DNA of 64,000 nt from NCBI GenBank assembly GCA_022575985.1, contig JAKSXM010000107.1:2418001-2482000 (forward strand), read 5' to 3'. A model generated the notes under the pieces. It was given only the letters and a program-made list of their open reading frames with translations. It was not told where the DNA came from and made no database searches. The DNA is from Anagrus nilaparvatae (taxonomy: Eukaryota > Arthropoda > Insecta > Hymenoptera > Mymaridae). Positions 21,925 through 33,622 of this stretch are shown piece after piece (positions within the stretch are counted from its first letter, which is position 1; the number at the start of each line of letters is the position of its first letter). The translations under genes were made by a program, and so were the position numbers.

Positions 21925-22262
21925 GGTCATATTGTGAAATAAAAAAATTATTACACATCATAATAATTTGTATTGTTTTATTTATTTTAAATAATTTGAA
22001 ACAATAAAAAATTAAGTTCAGCTCCAATTCTGGTCAATAAAATATTGTTTTTACTTTTTTAATACCACAATGGTTGTGAAATATCGCTGGTTACACATAT
22101 ACAAACATACATACATACATACATACATACACATACACACTCATATACAGACTTTTTTTAAAAACCGGTTTTTAGCTTCCTGGGGTCTCAAAACGTGCTT
22201 ATATGCCAAAAAATCGAAAATCAAAATTTCACCTATCACAATGGTTCCTCTATGAGGAACCA
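21925..22262 (-). repeat. Dispersed 'GGTTCCTC' repeat, reverse copy with ACAT microsatellite
   Basis: Reverse complement of the repeat starting at 26036, sharing the GAACCATTGTGATAG start, CACGTTTTGAGACCCC, a (TATG)n microsatellite (here ACAT at 22086-22138) and the GACCAGAATTGGAGCTGAAC block. The end carries the imperfect palindrome GGTTCCTCTATGAGGAACC at 22243. Confidence 0.6.
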
Positions 22263-22479
22263 AAATCGTATAAAAAATTCAATAATTGAAGTTTTTTAAA
22301 TAAATGAGTTTCATGTTACATAAAAAATGTAATATTTAATATGGTTTTTCCCATAAAAAAACTCTTGACCAATTCCGTGTTATAAAATCCATTATTTTTG
22401 ACTAATTCATGAATCGGTCAAAAATTTGACCATTTCTCAAATTGGTTTATTACGCGTTTGGAATGTTACATATATAAAA

Positions 22480-22830
22480 ATTAATTTCAGTAAAAGTACA
22501 TTTCAAAATACTGATACTGATTAAAATAATGTTTTTAAAACTTTAATAAATTAAAGTATAATTAAAACTAAGTTAAGTCTTGTTGTTTCCTAATCACAAG
22601 TTATATTTTAAGTTTTGGGCCAAAAATGTTGTGAGATGAAATTACATGGCCTAAGCTAAGTAAATTTTTATTTCAGCAAAAGTTTACAGTAAACAGATAA
22701 GTTTTCTTATACAGATTTTTCACATTGGGCTCACAGGCTGTACTTTAAATATAATTAGCTTATATTCTAAAAATTTATTATCTTTAGAAACTGCTTAACT
22801 TGCCAGGCCCCTAAATAACCAGTTTATCGG
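22480..22830 (-). repeat. Dispersed repeat, second copy at 44515-44830
   Basis: It carries GGGCCAAAAATGTTGTGAGA, GGCCTAAGCTAAGTAAA, and CACATTGGGCTCACAGGCTG in the reverse order and strand of the copy at 44515-44830. Non-coding. Confidence 0.65.
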
Positions 22831-22960
22831 TGGGAAATTAAAATTAAAGAAATCGTTTTTATTTATAGATTAGTGCTTATTTAGATGTGTTCAAAATATT
22901 TGATAATTGAATAGAGTTAAGTTAATTTAGTTAATGGTCATAGAAACTGCTTTTTGGTTC

Positions 22961-24585
22961 CCATGTAAAAAAGTTGGTACAGATAATATACAAATTGTAT
23001 ATAGCATTGTATACTAAAAACCTGTATACAAAAATGATTCTATACAATTTATCAATTGTATATAATCTAATGAGATTTGCCAAAATAGAAAGAGATAAAT
23101 TCGAAAAAGGGAAATAGAAAATAAAATAAAAATTTCTGCTCCAGCTACAGATTGCTTGTTTCACGGCTCCAGGAATCCTATAGAAACCTAAAAATAAAAA
23201 AACACATCCATATTTTCCAAGACTTTTTTTTACATGTCTTCAATTTATGCACGCACATTTTTTTTCACTAATAATTTTTTGTTTAGGCATTACTTTTTTC
23301 AAATACAATTTTAATATGTATGATTTAGTCTTAAAAAAATTGAAAGGTCTCGATCCATCCACAAAACAAGAAAATAACCTTAAAAAATTATAAAAATTTA
23401 AATATTTTTGAAATAAAATTCTCCAAAATTATTTAGGAACTCACCTTAGGTATTCCATTCAAGTAATTAGTGTAGAAAAAAAAAATATTTAAACAAAAAA
23501 ATTTCAATTTAGTTTGTCGATGAAATTTTATTTTCAAATATTGTTTTGATTTATGGATGGATTGAGATTTTTCACAAAATAATTTATGATTTACTACGGT
23601 CAAACACGGCTCATACTTAATAAAAAATCTAACAAAAAAATAAAACTGCAAAACTTAGGTTAAAAAATTTTTATTAGGAGTGCGCGACCGATTAGTTTGA
23701 CTTCACGCGATCGACTAATTTTTTTTTTACAATTGTTTTTTAATGTCACCAAGCAACGCAATAAAATTATGACTTCTTTTTTTTTATTAATTAAATCGTC
23801 GCTTGGTGATATTAAAAACAATTGTCAAAAAAAAATTAGTCGATCGCGTGAAGTCAAACTAATCGGTCGCGCGCTCCTAATAAAAATTTTTTAACCTAAG
23901 TTTTGCAGTTTTATTTTTTTGTTAGATTTTTTATTAAGTATGAGCCGTGTTTGACCGTAGTAAATCATAAATTATTTTGTGAAAAATCTCAATCCATCCA
24001 TAAATCAAAACAAAATTTGAAAATAAAATATATTCTTTTATCGACAAAAATTAAATTTTATTTTTTTTTACACTGATTACTGGAATGGAATACCTAAGGT
24101 GAGTTGCTAAATAATTTTGGAGAATTTTATTTCAAGAATATTTAAATTTTTATAATTTTTTAAGGTTATTTTCTTGTTTTGTGGATGGATCGAGACCTTT
24201 CCATTTTTTTAAGAGTGATTAAAATTGTATTTCAAAAAAGTAATGCCTAAACAAAAAATTATTGAAATAGTCAAAAAAAAATTGCGTGCATAAATTAAGA
24301 CATGGAAAAAAAAGTCTTGGAAAAATTAGAAAATATGGATGTGTTTTTTTATTTTTAGGTTTCTACAGGATTCCTGGAGCCGTGAAACAAGAAATCTGTA
24401 GCTGGAGCAGAAATTTTTATTTTATTTTCTATTTCCCTTTTTCGAATTTATCTCTTTCTATTTTGGCAAATCTAATTAGATTGTATGCAATTGATAAATT
24501 GTATAGAATCATTTTTGTATACAGGTTTTTAGTATACAATGCTATATACAATTTGTATATTATCTGTACCAACTTTTTGTACATG
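22961..24585. mobile_element. 1.6-kb near-perfect palindrome (foldback element)
   Basis: The left arm from 22961 (CCATGTAAAAAAGTTGGTAC) is repeated in inverse orientation up to about 24585, centred near 23773. Arms are about 780 bp with few differences; even small reading frames are mirrored in both arms. Near the centre are TTAGTTTGACTTCACGCGAT and its complement around a GCTTGGTGACATTAAA-like inner stem. No transposase. Target duplication could not be determined because no empty site is in the window. Confidence 0.7.
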
Positions 24586-24589
24586 GTTT

Positions 24590-24954
24590 AATGGGTTTAA
24601 ATCCTTTTTTCACTCATTATCCTCGTCTAAAAAAAATGTCGATTTACAAATAAGTATAGTTTCTAGGAAGATCACGGTAATATTTTTGAAACTATAATCC
24701 TTAAAGTCATATTTTAAGAACTTTGTTTTACAATGAAAAATCATTTTCATAAACAAGATTTTTACTTTTTTAAAATATTCTTACTATATATTTTTTATAT
24801 ATTCTTATAATACTTTTAAATCATTTCCAATTTATTTAATACTATATTTTATAACATAAATAGTTATTGATAATAAATAATAATTGAAAATAAAATATAG
24901 TGATATGCAGCTTTTTTAACAAAATTTCCAGTTTTTTTCATACTGTAGACAATC
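24590..24954. other. AT-rich spacer with the far end of the Helitron-family similarity
   Basis: No gene. Positions about 24830-24950 match, in reverse orientation, the segment 52870-52990 of the canonical Helitron (AATAATAATTGAAAATAAAATATAG block), so this is probably near the 3' side of the minus-strand Helitron locus. No clear CTAG terminus with hairpin was found here. Confidence 0.4.
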
Positions 24955-25243
24955 AATATTTGATAAATGACTTCAGGTAACTGTCGAGCAGCTGGGCGAG
25001 TCATCCATTTGACTTCATTAATTTATTTAATTAAATAATTTATTTTACTAGTTTATATTATATTGACTGATATATTGATTGTCCTGATTATGCTTATTGA
25101 CTTTTATTTACTTTTGAATCTTGTTTACTATTAATATATTGTTAATTTTTTTCTATTTTTTATTTTAATTTCTTACTGTATGTTGACACTGTATAATTTT
25201 TTGTGATGGCAAATAAAGATATAATAATAATAATAATAATATT
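24955..25243 (+). mobile_element. LINE 3' tail with TAA microsatellite
   Basis: The stretch ends GATGGCAAATAAAGATATAA followed by (TAA)n at about 25218-25240. This is the typical 3' end of Jockey/CR1-type LINEs. It interrupts the Helitron-family sequence, which resumes at about 25245. Only 3' UTR-like sequence remains. Confidence 0.6.
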
Positions 25244-26035
25244 TGAATATTTTCAATTTTCATATACATCACAACTGATATTGTAGACAATCAATATGAA
25301 TATGACTATAGAATGAAATTTTCATAATTTTGTATTGTTCATAAATAGGATAGGCGATATCCATTTCACTCTATGGTGAAATTTTTTTAGCTTTTTCATA
25401 AATAAAACAGCCAGCAATATAGATTGAAAATTTTGAATTTTTTTTATAATGTAGACAGCCAATATAAATTTTACTATAGAGTGAAATTTTTATAATTTTT
25501 TGTTTTTCAATTAATAGTACAGCCAATATCCATTTTACTCTATGGTGAAATTTTTGGGATTTTCCATATATAAAACAACTAACAATAAAGATTGAAATTT
25601 TTACTGTTTTTTTATATTTTAGACAATCAATATGAATTTTACTCTGGAGTGAAATATTTATTATTTTTTTTTTTCATAAATAGGACAGAAGATATTCATT
25701 TTACTCTATAGTGAAATTTTTTAGGTTTTTTCTTATATAAAACAGTCAACAATATAGATTGAAATTTTTTCAGTTTTTTCATATTGTTGACAATCAATAT
25801 GAATTTTAATATCGAGTGAAACTTTTATAATATTTTTTATAAACTTTTATAATTTTTATAATGTTTTCATAAATAGAACAGCCGATATCGCGCTTATAAG
25901 ATATACTCTATATATGGTTAAATTTTTGAGTTTTTTCATATATAAAACAACTAACATTATAGATTGAAATTTTTGATGTTTTTTTATATTGCAGAGAATC
26001 AATATTAATTTTACTCTAGAGTGAAATATTTATGA

Positions 26036-27330
26036 TTTTGGTTCCTCATAGAGGACCCATTGTTAGGGTCAAAAGGTGAAATTTTTATTTCTGATTTTTT
26101 GACATATACGCACGTTTTGAGATCTCAGGATTCTAAAAACCAGTTTTTAAAAAAATTATGTATGTGTGTGTGTGTGTGTGAGTGTATGTATGTAAGTATG
26201 TATATAGCACTGTCACCGGTGATATTTCACAACCAATATGACATTAAAAAAGTAAAAATAATATTTTATTGACCAGAATTGGAGCTGAACTTAATTTTTT
26301 ATTGTTTCAAATTATTTAAAATAAATAAAACAATACAAATTAATTTGATGTGTAACAATTTTTTTATTTCACAATATTTCACCAACAAATCCGTTGGCCT
26401 CTTCAGGTGATCTGAATACAAAAACTATATAATTTTTTCTTAATTACTAATGAACAATATTAGAATTTAAAAACATTTTTATATTAACAATGTGTTAAAC
26501 TTACATAAAAATACTTGTTTTTTTGAGCTATGCGACACTGGGTGCTGCCGACATGAGACTAATTATTTTTTATTTTTTAAAAAAATCTTTGAAAAAATCT
26601 TTATAGATACATTAAATAGCCATATGTTTTTCATCATATTTCTTTAATATACGTATCAAATGTATTTGAATATTTATTAACTTGGGACTATAACATTTTT
26701 GTATATAGAATTAAACGACCCGGCATTCTCATTTTCATTTATCGTATTATTAAATTTATTGATATACACCGCTTCCGAAAATTTTCTTGTTCTAAAATCT
26801 GGTTCCGTGTCTAATATCACGATATTGTTAAAATCCATATTATGCAACAGTTTGCAATGATTAGGTATTGGTTTATCTAACTTTTTCTTGATGTCTTTCA
26901 AATGGCCCTCCATCCGTTTAAAAATTCTACGTTTAGTTTCACCAATATATGACACATCACAATCCGCACAGTCTATTTTATAGACTACGTTGGTGCGATT
27001 AGAATTTTTTATATCGTCCTTTCCCTTTTTAATTATACACGAAAGATTATTATTATTGTAAGGAACTATTAGAAAATTGTATTTTCGTAATGTTCGGCTC
27101 ACGCTGTTAAATATGTTTGGTATGTAAGCTAATTTTATAATGTTTTTTTGTTTATATATTGCCGCATTTTGTTTTAAAATTTTTCCTCTATTCCTTAATT
27201 TATTAAAATTTATCCGTTTTTGTGTGTATTTTTTTATAAAATTTTCAGAAAATTTTTTTCACCATAAAATCTTCAGGTATTTTTTTTTTTTTTAATTTGG
27301 ATATGTAATACCTCATTTTTTTCCATGCAA
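26036..27330 (+). repeat. Dispersed 'GGTTCCTC' repeat copy, split by a Penelope fragment
   Basis: Starts GGTTCCTCATAGAGGACCCA, then CACGTTTTGAGATCTCAG, a (TG)n/(TATG)n microsatellite at 26157-26205, and GACCAGAATTGGAGCTGAAC. Its far part (TTTAATTTGGATATGTAATACCTC) appears only after 27290, so the Penelope fragment was inserted into it. Confidence 0.6.
26378..27245 (-). mobile_element. Penelope-like element, 3' fragment with GIY-YIG endonuclease
   Basis: The minus-strand frame 27102-26677 (141 aa) contains VVYKIDCADCDVSYIGETKR, the GIY-YIG start with the CX2C pair typical of Penelope endonucleases, and EAVYINKFNNTIN. Downstream, at 26376-26407 on the minus strand, are CCTGAAGA, a CCAAC/GTTGG stem and GAAAT: a hammerhead-like core (CUGANGA, stem II, GAAA) as expected of Penelope terminal repeats. 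The reverse transcriptase is missing apart from decayed sequence up to about 27245. The endonuclease frame itself is intact. Confidence 0.75.
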
Positions 27331-27984
27331 GTAAATTTTTGTAGTATTTTCATATTTTAAACAGCCAATATGAACTTTACTATATACAATTAAATTTTTT
27401 AAATTTCTGTTTTTTTTATTCTTAGGACTGCCGATATCTATCCTATTTCATAATGAAATTTTTTGAGTTTTTTCATATATAAATAGCCGACAATATAGAT
27501 GGTAAATTTTTTAGTTTTTTCATATTGTAAACTGCCAATATGAATTTTACTATACAGTTAAATATTTCTAATTTTTTTTTTCATTCTTAGGACTGCCGAT
27601 AATATGTATATTATTACATCGTGAAATTTTTTTAATTTTTCATATATAAAATAACTAGAAATATAGATTAAAATTTTTGTAGTTTTTTCATATTGTAACA
27701 GCTAATATAAATTTTACTATGCAGCTAAATTAAAAAAATTTTTATTTTTTCATTCTTAAGACTGTCGATAACTATCTTATTTCATAGTGAAATTTTTTGA
27801 GTTTTTTGATATATCAAATAGCCGACAATATAGATTGAAATTTTTGTAGTTTTTCATATTGTAAACCGAGAATATGAATTTTACTATACAATTAAATTCT
27901 TAAAATTTTTGTTTTTTTCTATTATTCTTAGGACTGCCGATGTCTATATTATTTCATATTCAAATTTTTGAGTTATTTCATATA

Positions 27985-28290
27985 TAAAACAAAAGAGCTT
28001 CGGTGCAAATTACTCCTTGGAAAAAATGCTATCGAGTTGACGCTTTCTTTTTAATTTTAGCTCATGACACAGAGTTACAACTGTTTAAAGCTAAGAAGTA
28101 CAAAATTTAAAAACTCAAAAATTGGTTATTTTCATCACTTCATATCTTAAAATTATTTGTATTAAAATATAAAAACCAAAATGCTTTGTTTTTATTAAAC
28201 GCATTTCTAAAGCCGCTTTTTTGTTGTTATTTATTTAATGTATTCATTAAAAAGAAATAGCAAAAAAAAAGACTTAGAGTCCGATTTATT
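27985..28290 (+). repeat. Helitron-family unique segment in inverted orientation
   Basis: GTGCAAATTACTCCTTGGAA, TGCTATCGAGTTGACG and AGAGTTACAACTGTTTAAAG match 50997-51300 of the canonical Helitron in the same orientation. The surrounding arrays are in the opposite orientation and the partner segment at 43740-44060 is inverted. This suggests an internal inversion or a second fragment. Confidence 0.55.
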
Positions 28291-28631
28291 GAGTTATTAG
28301 GTTTATTGATTGAAATAATAGTATTGAATTTAGCAGAAACTATACTTCACTTTAATTTTTTTTTCTAAAACAATCCTGTTTTATAGAAATGTTGTTATTT
28401 CAATTGTTTTTATGCAATAATAACATTAAATTATTAGTATTGAATTTAGTAAAATATACCCAACTTAAATGTTTTCGAATATTGTCCGGTTTTATAGAAA
28501 TCTTGTAATTTCAAATATTTTTATGCAATGATAGCATTGAAATATATGTATTAAATTTAGCAAAATATACCCCGCTTTCAATTTTTTCGAATAACAGCCT
28601 GTTTTTTAGAACAGTTGTAATTTCAGATGTG

Positions 28632-28722
28632 GTAAAGTTGGTAAAATGATTTTTACGAGTGAAAGATGTTTAAAAATTTTTTATTTTTGACGACGTTTCG
28701 ATCGATTAAGATCCTTTCAAGC
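28632..28722 (-). mobile_element. Penelope-type terminal remnant, second copy
   Basis: Minus strand: CTTGAAAGGATC, loop, GATC, GAAACGTCGTC, then CTCGTAAAAATCATTTTACC. It shares layout and trailing sequence with 20175-20262 and sits inside the minisatellite array. Confidence 0.4.
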
Positions 28723-29940
28723 TAAAAAATATAATGAATTTTTTAATAAAAATATAATAAGTAATTTAATAATAACAACGAGTTGTAATTTCAATTGCAT
28801 TGAAATATTAGTAATTAATTTAACAGAAACTATACCTCACTTTAGTATTATTTCGAAAAGTGTCCTTTTTTATAGAAAAGTTGTAATTTCAATCGTTTTC
28901 ATGCAATAATAGTATTGATATATTATAGTATTGAATTTATCAAAATATACCCAACTTAAATGTTTTTGAATTCCGTCGTGTTTTATAGAAATGTTGTAAT
29001 TTCAAATGTTTTTATGATAGCATTGAAATATCAGTATTGAATTTAACAAAAACTATACCCCTCTTTAATATTTTTTTCGTTAACAAATTAAATAGATAAA
29101 CTCATATTGATTGTCCACAATTTGAAAAACACCTAAAAATTTTAATATATATTGTCAGGTGTTGTATATAAGAAAGAGCTAAATAATTTCATTATATAAG
29201 GAAGTGGATATCGCCTGTATTAAACATGAAAAAATAAAAATTTCAATAACATATATCGTATAGATAAATTTAAATTGATAGTATACAATTTAAAAAACTT
29301 CTAAAATTATAATATATATTGTCGGAGGTATCATAGCAGAAACTTTACGCTATTCTATATTTTTTTCGAATAGTGTCCTCTTTTATATGAAAGTTGGAAT
29401 TTTAAATATTTTTATGCAATGATTGCATTGAAATATTTTTATTGGCTTTAGCAGAAACTATACGCCATTATAAATTTTTTTCTAATAGTCTCCTGTTTTA
29501 TAGAAAAGTTGTAATTTTAAATATTTTTATGCAATGATAGCATTGAAATTTTTTTATTTACTTAAGCAGAAACTATACGCTATTCTAAAATTTTTTTTAA
29601 TAGTTTTACATTTTTATGCAATGATTGTATCGAAATATTTTTGTAATCTCAAAAATTTTTATGCAATGATAGCATTGAAATATTTTTATTGACTTTAGCA
29701 CAAACTATACGCAATTTAAAATTTTTTTAAATTAGTTTCCTCTTTTATATAAAAGTTGTAATTGCAAATATTTTTATGCATTGATTGCATTGCAATATTT
29801 TTATTGACTATAGCGGAAACTATACGCCATTTTAAATTTTTTCGATTAGTTTCCTGTTTTATATAAAAGTTGGAATTTCAAATATTTTTATGCAATATTT
29901 TCATTGTAATATTTTTATTGACTTTAGCAGAAACTATACT

Positions 29941-31122
29941 ATATATTATTATTACCTTATATATATCCGTCTAGTGACTTCGTTGAATTACGTCAATACC
30001 GACGCGTTTCGGAATTAAATAATTCCATCATCAGGGTTTAAAAAACACTAATATATTTTTACATAAGTTAATAAATAACATTTAAAACACTTAAAACACT
30101 TAAACTGACACATTTATAAGCGAACATAACGTTTGCAAACATATCGAGCGTGCGCAAAGATAGCCGGCGTGGCACTGGCAGGTATAAAATTTTTATTTGA
30201 ATTTTAAATTTTAATATAATAAAATTTTATTTTTCAAATTTTAAAGTTTTAAAGAGTATTATGCCGTATGTTTACGTTTAGATGTAAATATTGTACAATT
30301 ATTATTCTTGTTATTGTTGATTTTGTAGAATATTTATTGCTGTATTATATAATGCATGTGATTTAAAATGCAATTGATCATTTAATATTTTATCTTTTGA
30401 GTCTTGGGTTTTGAAGGCTTTATAAATTTCAAATTCTTCTAAGGCATTCATGATGTTTCCCTTATTGCATATATGAAGGGGGGTTAAATTATTTTCTAGG
30501 CTTGTACAGTTATGTTTTTTGCTGACGATGTGTTTAGCAAAATTAGATTTGATATTTTCTATAACTATAGGAGCTCTTGGATTCTTAGGTGGTATATGCT
30601 CCGGATATCTAGCCATAAATTTCCTCCCAGTTTGCCCGATGTAAAAGGAGTCACAATCATTACAATTAAGCTTGTAAATTCCTGATTTTTGATGTAGGGG
30701 TGTGTGTTTTCTCTTCTTTAATAATTTAGATAACTTGTTGTTCGTCCTGAAGCCCACTTGATAATTAAAGTTCCTGAACGTATTTATTAACGTAAACGGA
30801 GTGTAATTTCCATATATTGCTGACACATATTTGGTTTCGGGTTTTATTATGCGGTTTTTGTGTTTGTAAATTAATTTATTAATTATGTTACTATTGTATC
30901 CATTGGAATGGCTATATGTTTTATGGTGTGTATTTCCTTGATGTAATTTTCTTGATTTAAAGGTACTGTTAGTAATCTATGGATAAATGAATTGAAACTT
31001 GCCATTTTCTGTGAATGAGGATGATGTGAGTCAGCAGGTATAACATGATCTGTAGTAGTTGGCTTTCTGTATATATTAAAATCAAATTGGTTATTGTTTT
31101 TTGTAAAGATACTAACTTTTCT
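29941..31122 (-). mobile_element. Penelope-like element fragment: RT C-terminus, GIY-YIG endonuclease, hammerhead-like terminus
   Basis: On the minus strand 31115-30960 encodes FDFNIYRKPTTTDHV and SHHPHSQKMASFNSFIHRLL, the characteristic end of the Penelope reverse transcriptase. The frame 30826-30311 (171 aa) then gives SGIYKLNCNDCDSFYIGQTG, the GIY-YIG motif with a CX2C pair, and EHI, with a frameshift between the two parts. At 30035-30001 lie CTGATGA, the stem GGAATT/AATTCC and GAAACGCGTC, a hammerhead-like core with one extra T after CTGATGA. Clean array sequence on both sides delimits the insertion. It is 5'-truncated: the catalytic RT core is missing. Confidence 0.8.
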
Positions 31123-31856
31123 AAGAAACTATACGATATTATAAATTTTTTCTAATAGTCTCCTGTTTTATATAAAAGTTGCAACTTAAAATATTTTTGT
31201 GCAATGATTGCATTGAAATATTTTTATTGACTTTAGCAGTAACTATACGCCATTTAAAATTTTTTTCGATTAGTTTCCTGTATTATATAAAAGTTGGAAT
31301 TTCAAATATTTTTATGCAATGATAGCATTTAATATTTTATTTTTGATTTTAGCTGAAACTGTACATCATTTAAAATTTTTTTCTAATAGTCTCCTGTTTT
31401 ATAGAAAAGTTGGAATTTCAATTCTGTTTATGCAATGATAGCATTGAAATTATTTTATTGACTTTAGCAGAAACTATACGCCATTATAAATTTTTTTCTA
31501 ATAGTCTCCTGTTTTATAGAAAACTTATAATTCCAAATATTTTCATGCAATGATAGCATTGAAATTTTTTTATTCACTTTAGCAAAAACTATACGCCATT
31601 GTAAATTTTTTTTAATAGTCATACATTTTTATGCAGTGATTGAATTGAAATATTTTTGTAATTTCAAATATTTTTTGCAATGATAGCATTAAAATTTTTT
31701 TATTGACTTTAGCAGAAACTATACGCCATTATAAATTTTTTCTAATAGTCTCCTGTTTTATATAAAAGTTGCAACTTAAAATATTTTTGTGCAATGATTG
31801 CATTGAAATATTTTTATTGACTTTAGCAGTAACTATACGGCATTTAAAATTTTTTT

Positions 31857-32062
31857 GCCCTCCCGGGCGTAAAACTCGTGTGTAAAGAATTTTCTGAACT
31901 CGTTCTACGCCTAGGTGGGCAAAAAATAGTGTAAGCACCATGGGCGAAATACATTAGACACGAGCGTGAAGAAATATCACTCGTGCACGGCTTCGCCGAG
32001 CACTCGTGTTAGTGCTCACGCTAGTGCCAAAACTTTTACGCCCTTGATACTTAATATACTAT
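31857..32062. mobile_element. 205-bp MITE, copy 2, with visible empty site
   Basis: Same element as at 4759-4963. It splits an array unit: CATTTAAAATTTTTT before and TTTCGATTAGTTTCCTG after, which are contiguous in the uninterrupted unit at about 31251-31278. This fixes the ends and suggests a T-rich target of three or four bases. Confidence 0.75.
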
Positions 32063-32557
32063 TTTCGATTAGTTTCCTGTATTATATAAAAGTTGGAATT
32101 TCAAATATTTTTATGCAATGATAGCATTTAAATTTTATTTTTGATTTTAGCTGAAACTGTACATCATTTAAAATTTTTTTCTAATAGTATCCTGTTTTAT
32201 TTAAAAGTTGGAATTTCATTTCTGTTTATGCAATGATAGCATTGAAATATTTTTGTAGTTTCAACAATTTTTATGCAATGATAGCATTGAAATTTTTTTA
32301 TTGATTTTAGCTAAAACTATACGCCATTTAAAATTTTTTTTGATTAGTTTCCTCTTTTATATAAAATTTGTAATTGCAAATATTTTTATGCAATGATAGC
32401 ATTTAAATTTTTTTTTGGACTTTAGGAGAAATTGTACGTCATTCTAAATTTTTTTTCAATAGTCTACTGTTTTATACAAAATATGTAATTATAAATATTT
32501 TTATGCAATGATAGCATGGAAATTTTTTTATTGATTTTAGCAGAAACTATACGCCAT

Positions 32558-33622
32558 TGTTACGATGAATTTGCCCTTTGTCATTAATTGTTTAAATATT
32601 AAATAGTTTTTAATTAAAAAATAAATAAAAACTAAACAATTAATCGAGAAGGGGTTAGCAAGTTTTCTAGGCTTGCCCCGTCCTTCAGACAAATTTAACG
32701 TAATTCTAAAAAAAAGTTAAAAAGTTAAAAAATTAAGTTATTTAAATTTGCAAAAAAAAATAAAAGATACAAAAATATCTTTAAGTGTCCCTGCGTGGTT
32801 TCGATCACAATAGTCGAGGACTTTAGCCTTGTTAGCACTCTTTTCAGTGAGTTGAAAATAAAAAAACAAAAAGAAATGAATATTTTGACTTACCTTTTTT
32901 ATAAATATAAAAATTTTTTAGTATTTTGAGGAAAACTTTATTTTTAAAATAAATAGAAAGCAAATTTAACTTGAAAAGAAAAATTATTTAATTATGAATA
33001 CCAATAAAAAAAACTGTGTACAATGAGAAAATGTAATTACAAAAAAATATATATATTTTAAAAATTGAGAAATGTGAATATTTTGATAGCGTGGGCCGTG
33101 TTGGTCCCAGCTGAGCCTAATAGTTTGACTGACTGTTTGCGACTTCGTGAGTGTTCGAGACTGACTGACTGTTTTTGACTGACTAAAAAATGTAGTTTTT
33201 GGGAACGTGGTCCCTTTGATTTCCCTTTCCACGAGCATTTTTCAAGAAAAACGTCATAGACAAGTTATCAAAAAGGAATTCCTATGACTACATTTTATCA
33301 AAAAAAATTATTTACCGTTAGATAATTACAAAACTTTTTCTTAAGATGACTAATAACAATTAAAAATTTTTATAATTTTATCTTATATAGTAAACATCTT
33401 AAAGGTATAGACCTAAAATTTTTTATAATTATCTTGTTTTTCAACTTTCAACATTCCAATCTTTGTATTTTGATAGACAATAGATCGGAATGTCTAATGT
33501 CTACAAGATAAAAATAAAAATTAAGGTCATCTAAAAAATTTGATTTTTAAAATTATTCTTAAAAGTAAAAAAAATTATTTAATATTAATTAATTTAAATT
33601 ATAATGCAAATATGCCATCACA
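32558..33622 (-). repeat. 3' LTR (left copy)
   Basis: 1065 bp, minus-strand start TGTGATGGCATATTTGC, end ATTCATCGTAACA. It contains a Ser/Thr/Gln-rich short frame and GACTGACTGACTG repeats near 33120-33185 that have no evident coding role. Confidence 0.85.

Larger units (their letters stand above)
25244..27985 (-). repeat. Minisatellite array 1 of the Helitron family (TATAGATTG / GATATCCATTTTACTC units)
   Basis: Many diverged units alternate CAATCAATATGAATTTTACT, GACAGCCGATATCCATTTTA and AAAACAACTAACAATATAGATTG blocks, each followed by GTGAAATTTTT. The reverse complement of this type of unit lies inside the canonical Helitron at 52690-52870. The array is interrupted from 26036 to 27330. Confidence 0.65.
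28290..32557 (-). repeat. Minisatellite array 2 of the Helitron family (TGCAATGATAGCATTGAAAT units)
   Basis: Dozens of units combine TTTTTATGCAATGATAGCATTG (imperfect palindrome TGCAATGATxGCATTG), CTTTAGCAGAAACTATACGC and TCTCCTGTTTTATAGAAAAG. The same units in reverse complement fill 51380-52680 of the canonical Helitron. Insertions at 28632-28722, 29941-31122 and 31857-32062 interrupt the array; the LTR element at 32558 splits it, and it resumes at 41914. Confidence 0.75.

Noticed and set aside
22931..24591. Two similar proteins of 77 and 101 aa ending YNLYIICTNF
   Set aside because: They are the two arms of one palindrome read from each side; no motif and no other support.
32984..33238. 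84-aa Ser/Thr/Gln-rich frame, identical at 41271-41525
   Set aside because: It lies in the LTRs, partly from GACTGACTG repeats; both copies are identical because the LTRs are.
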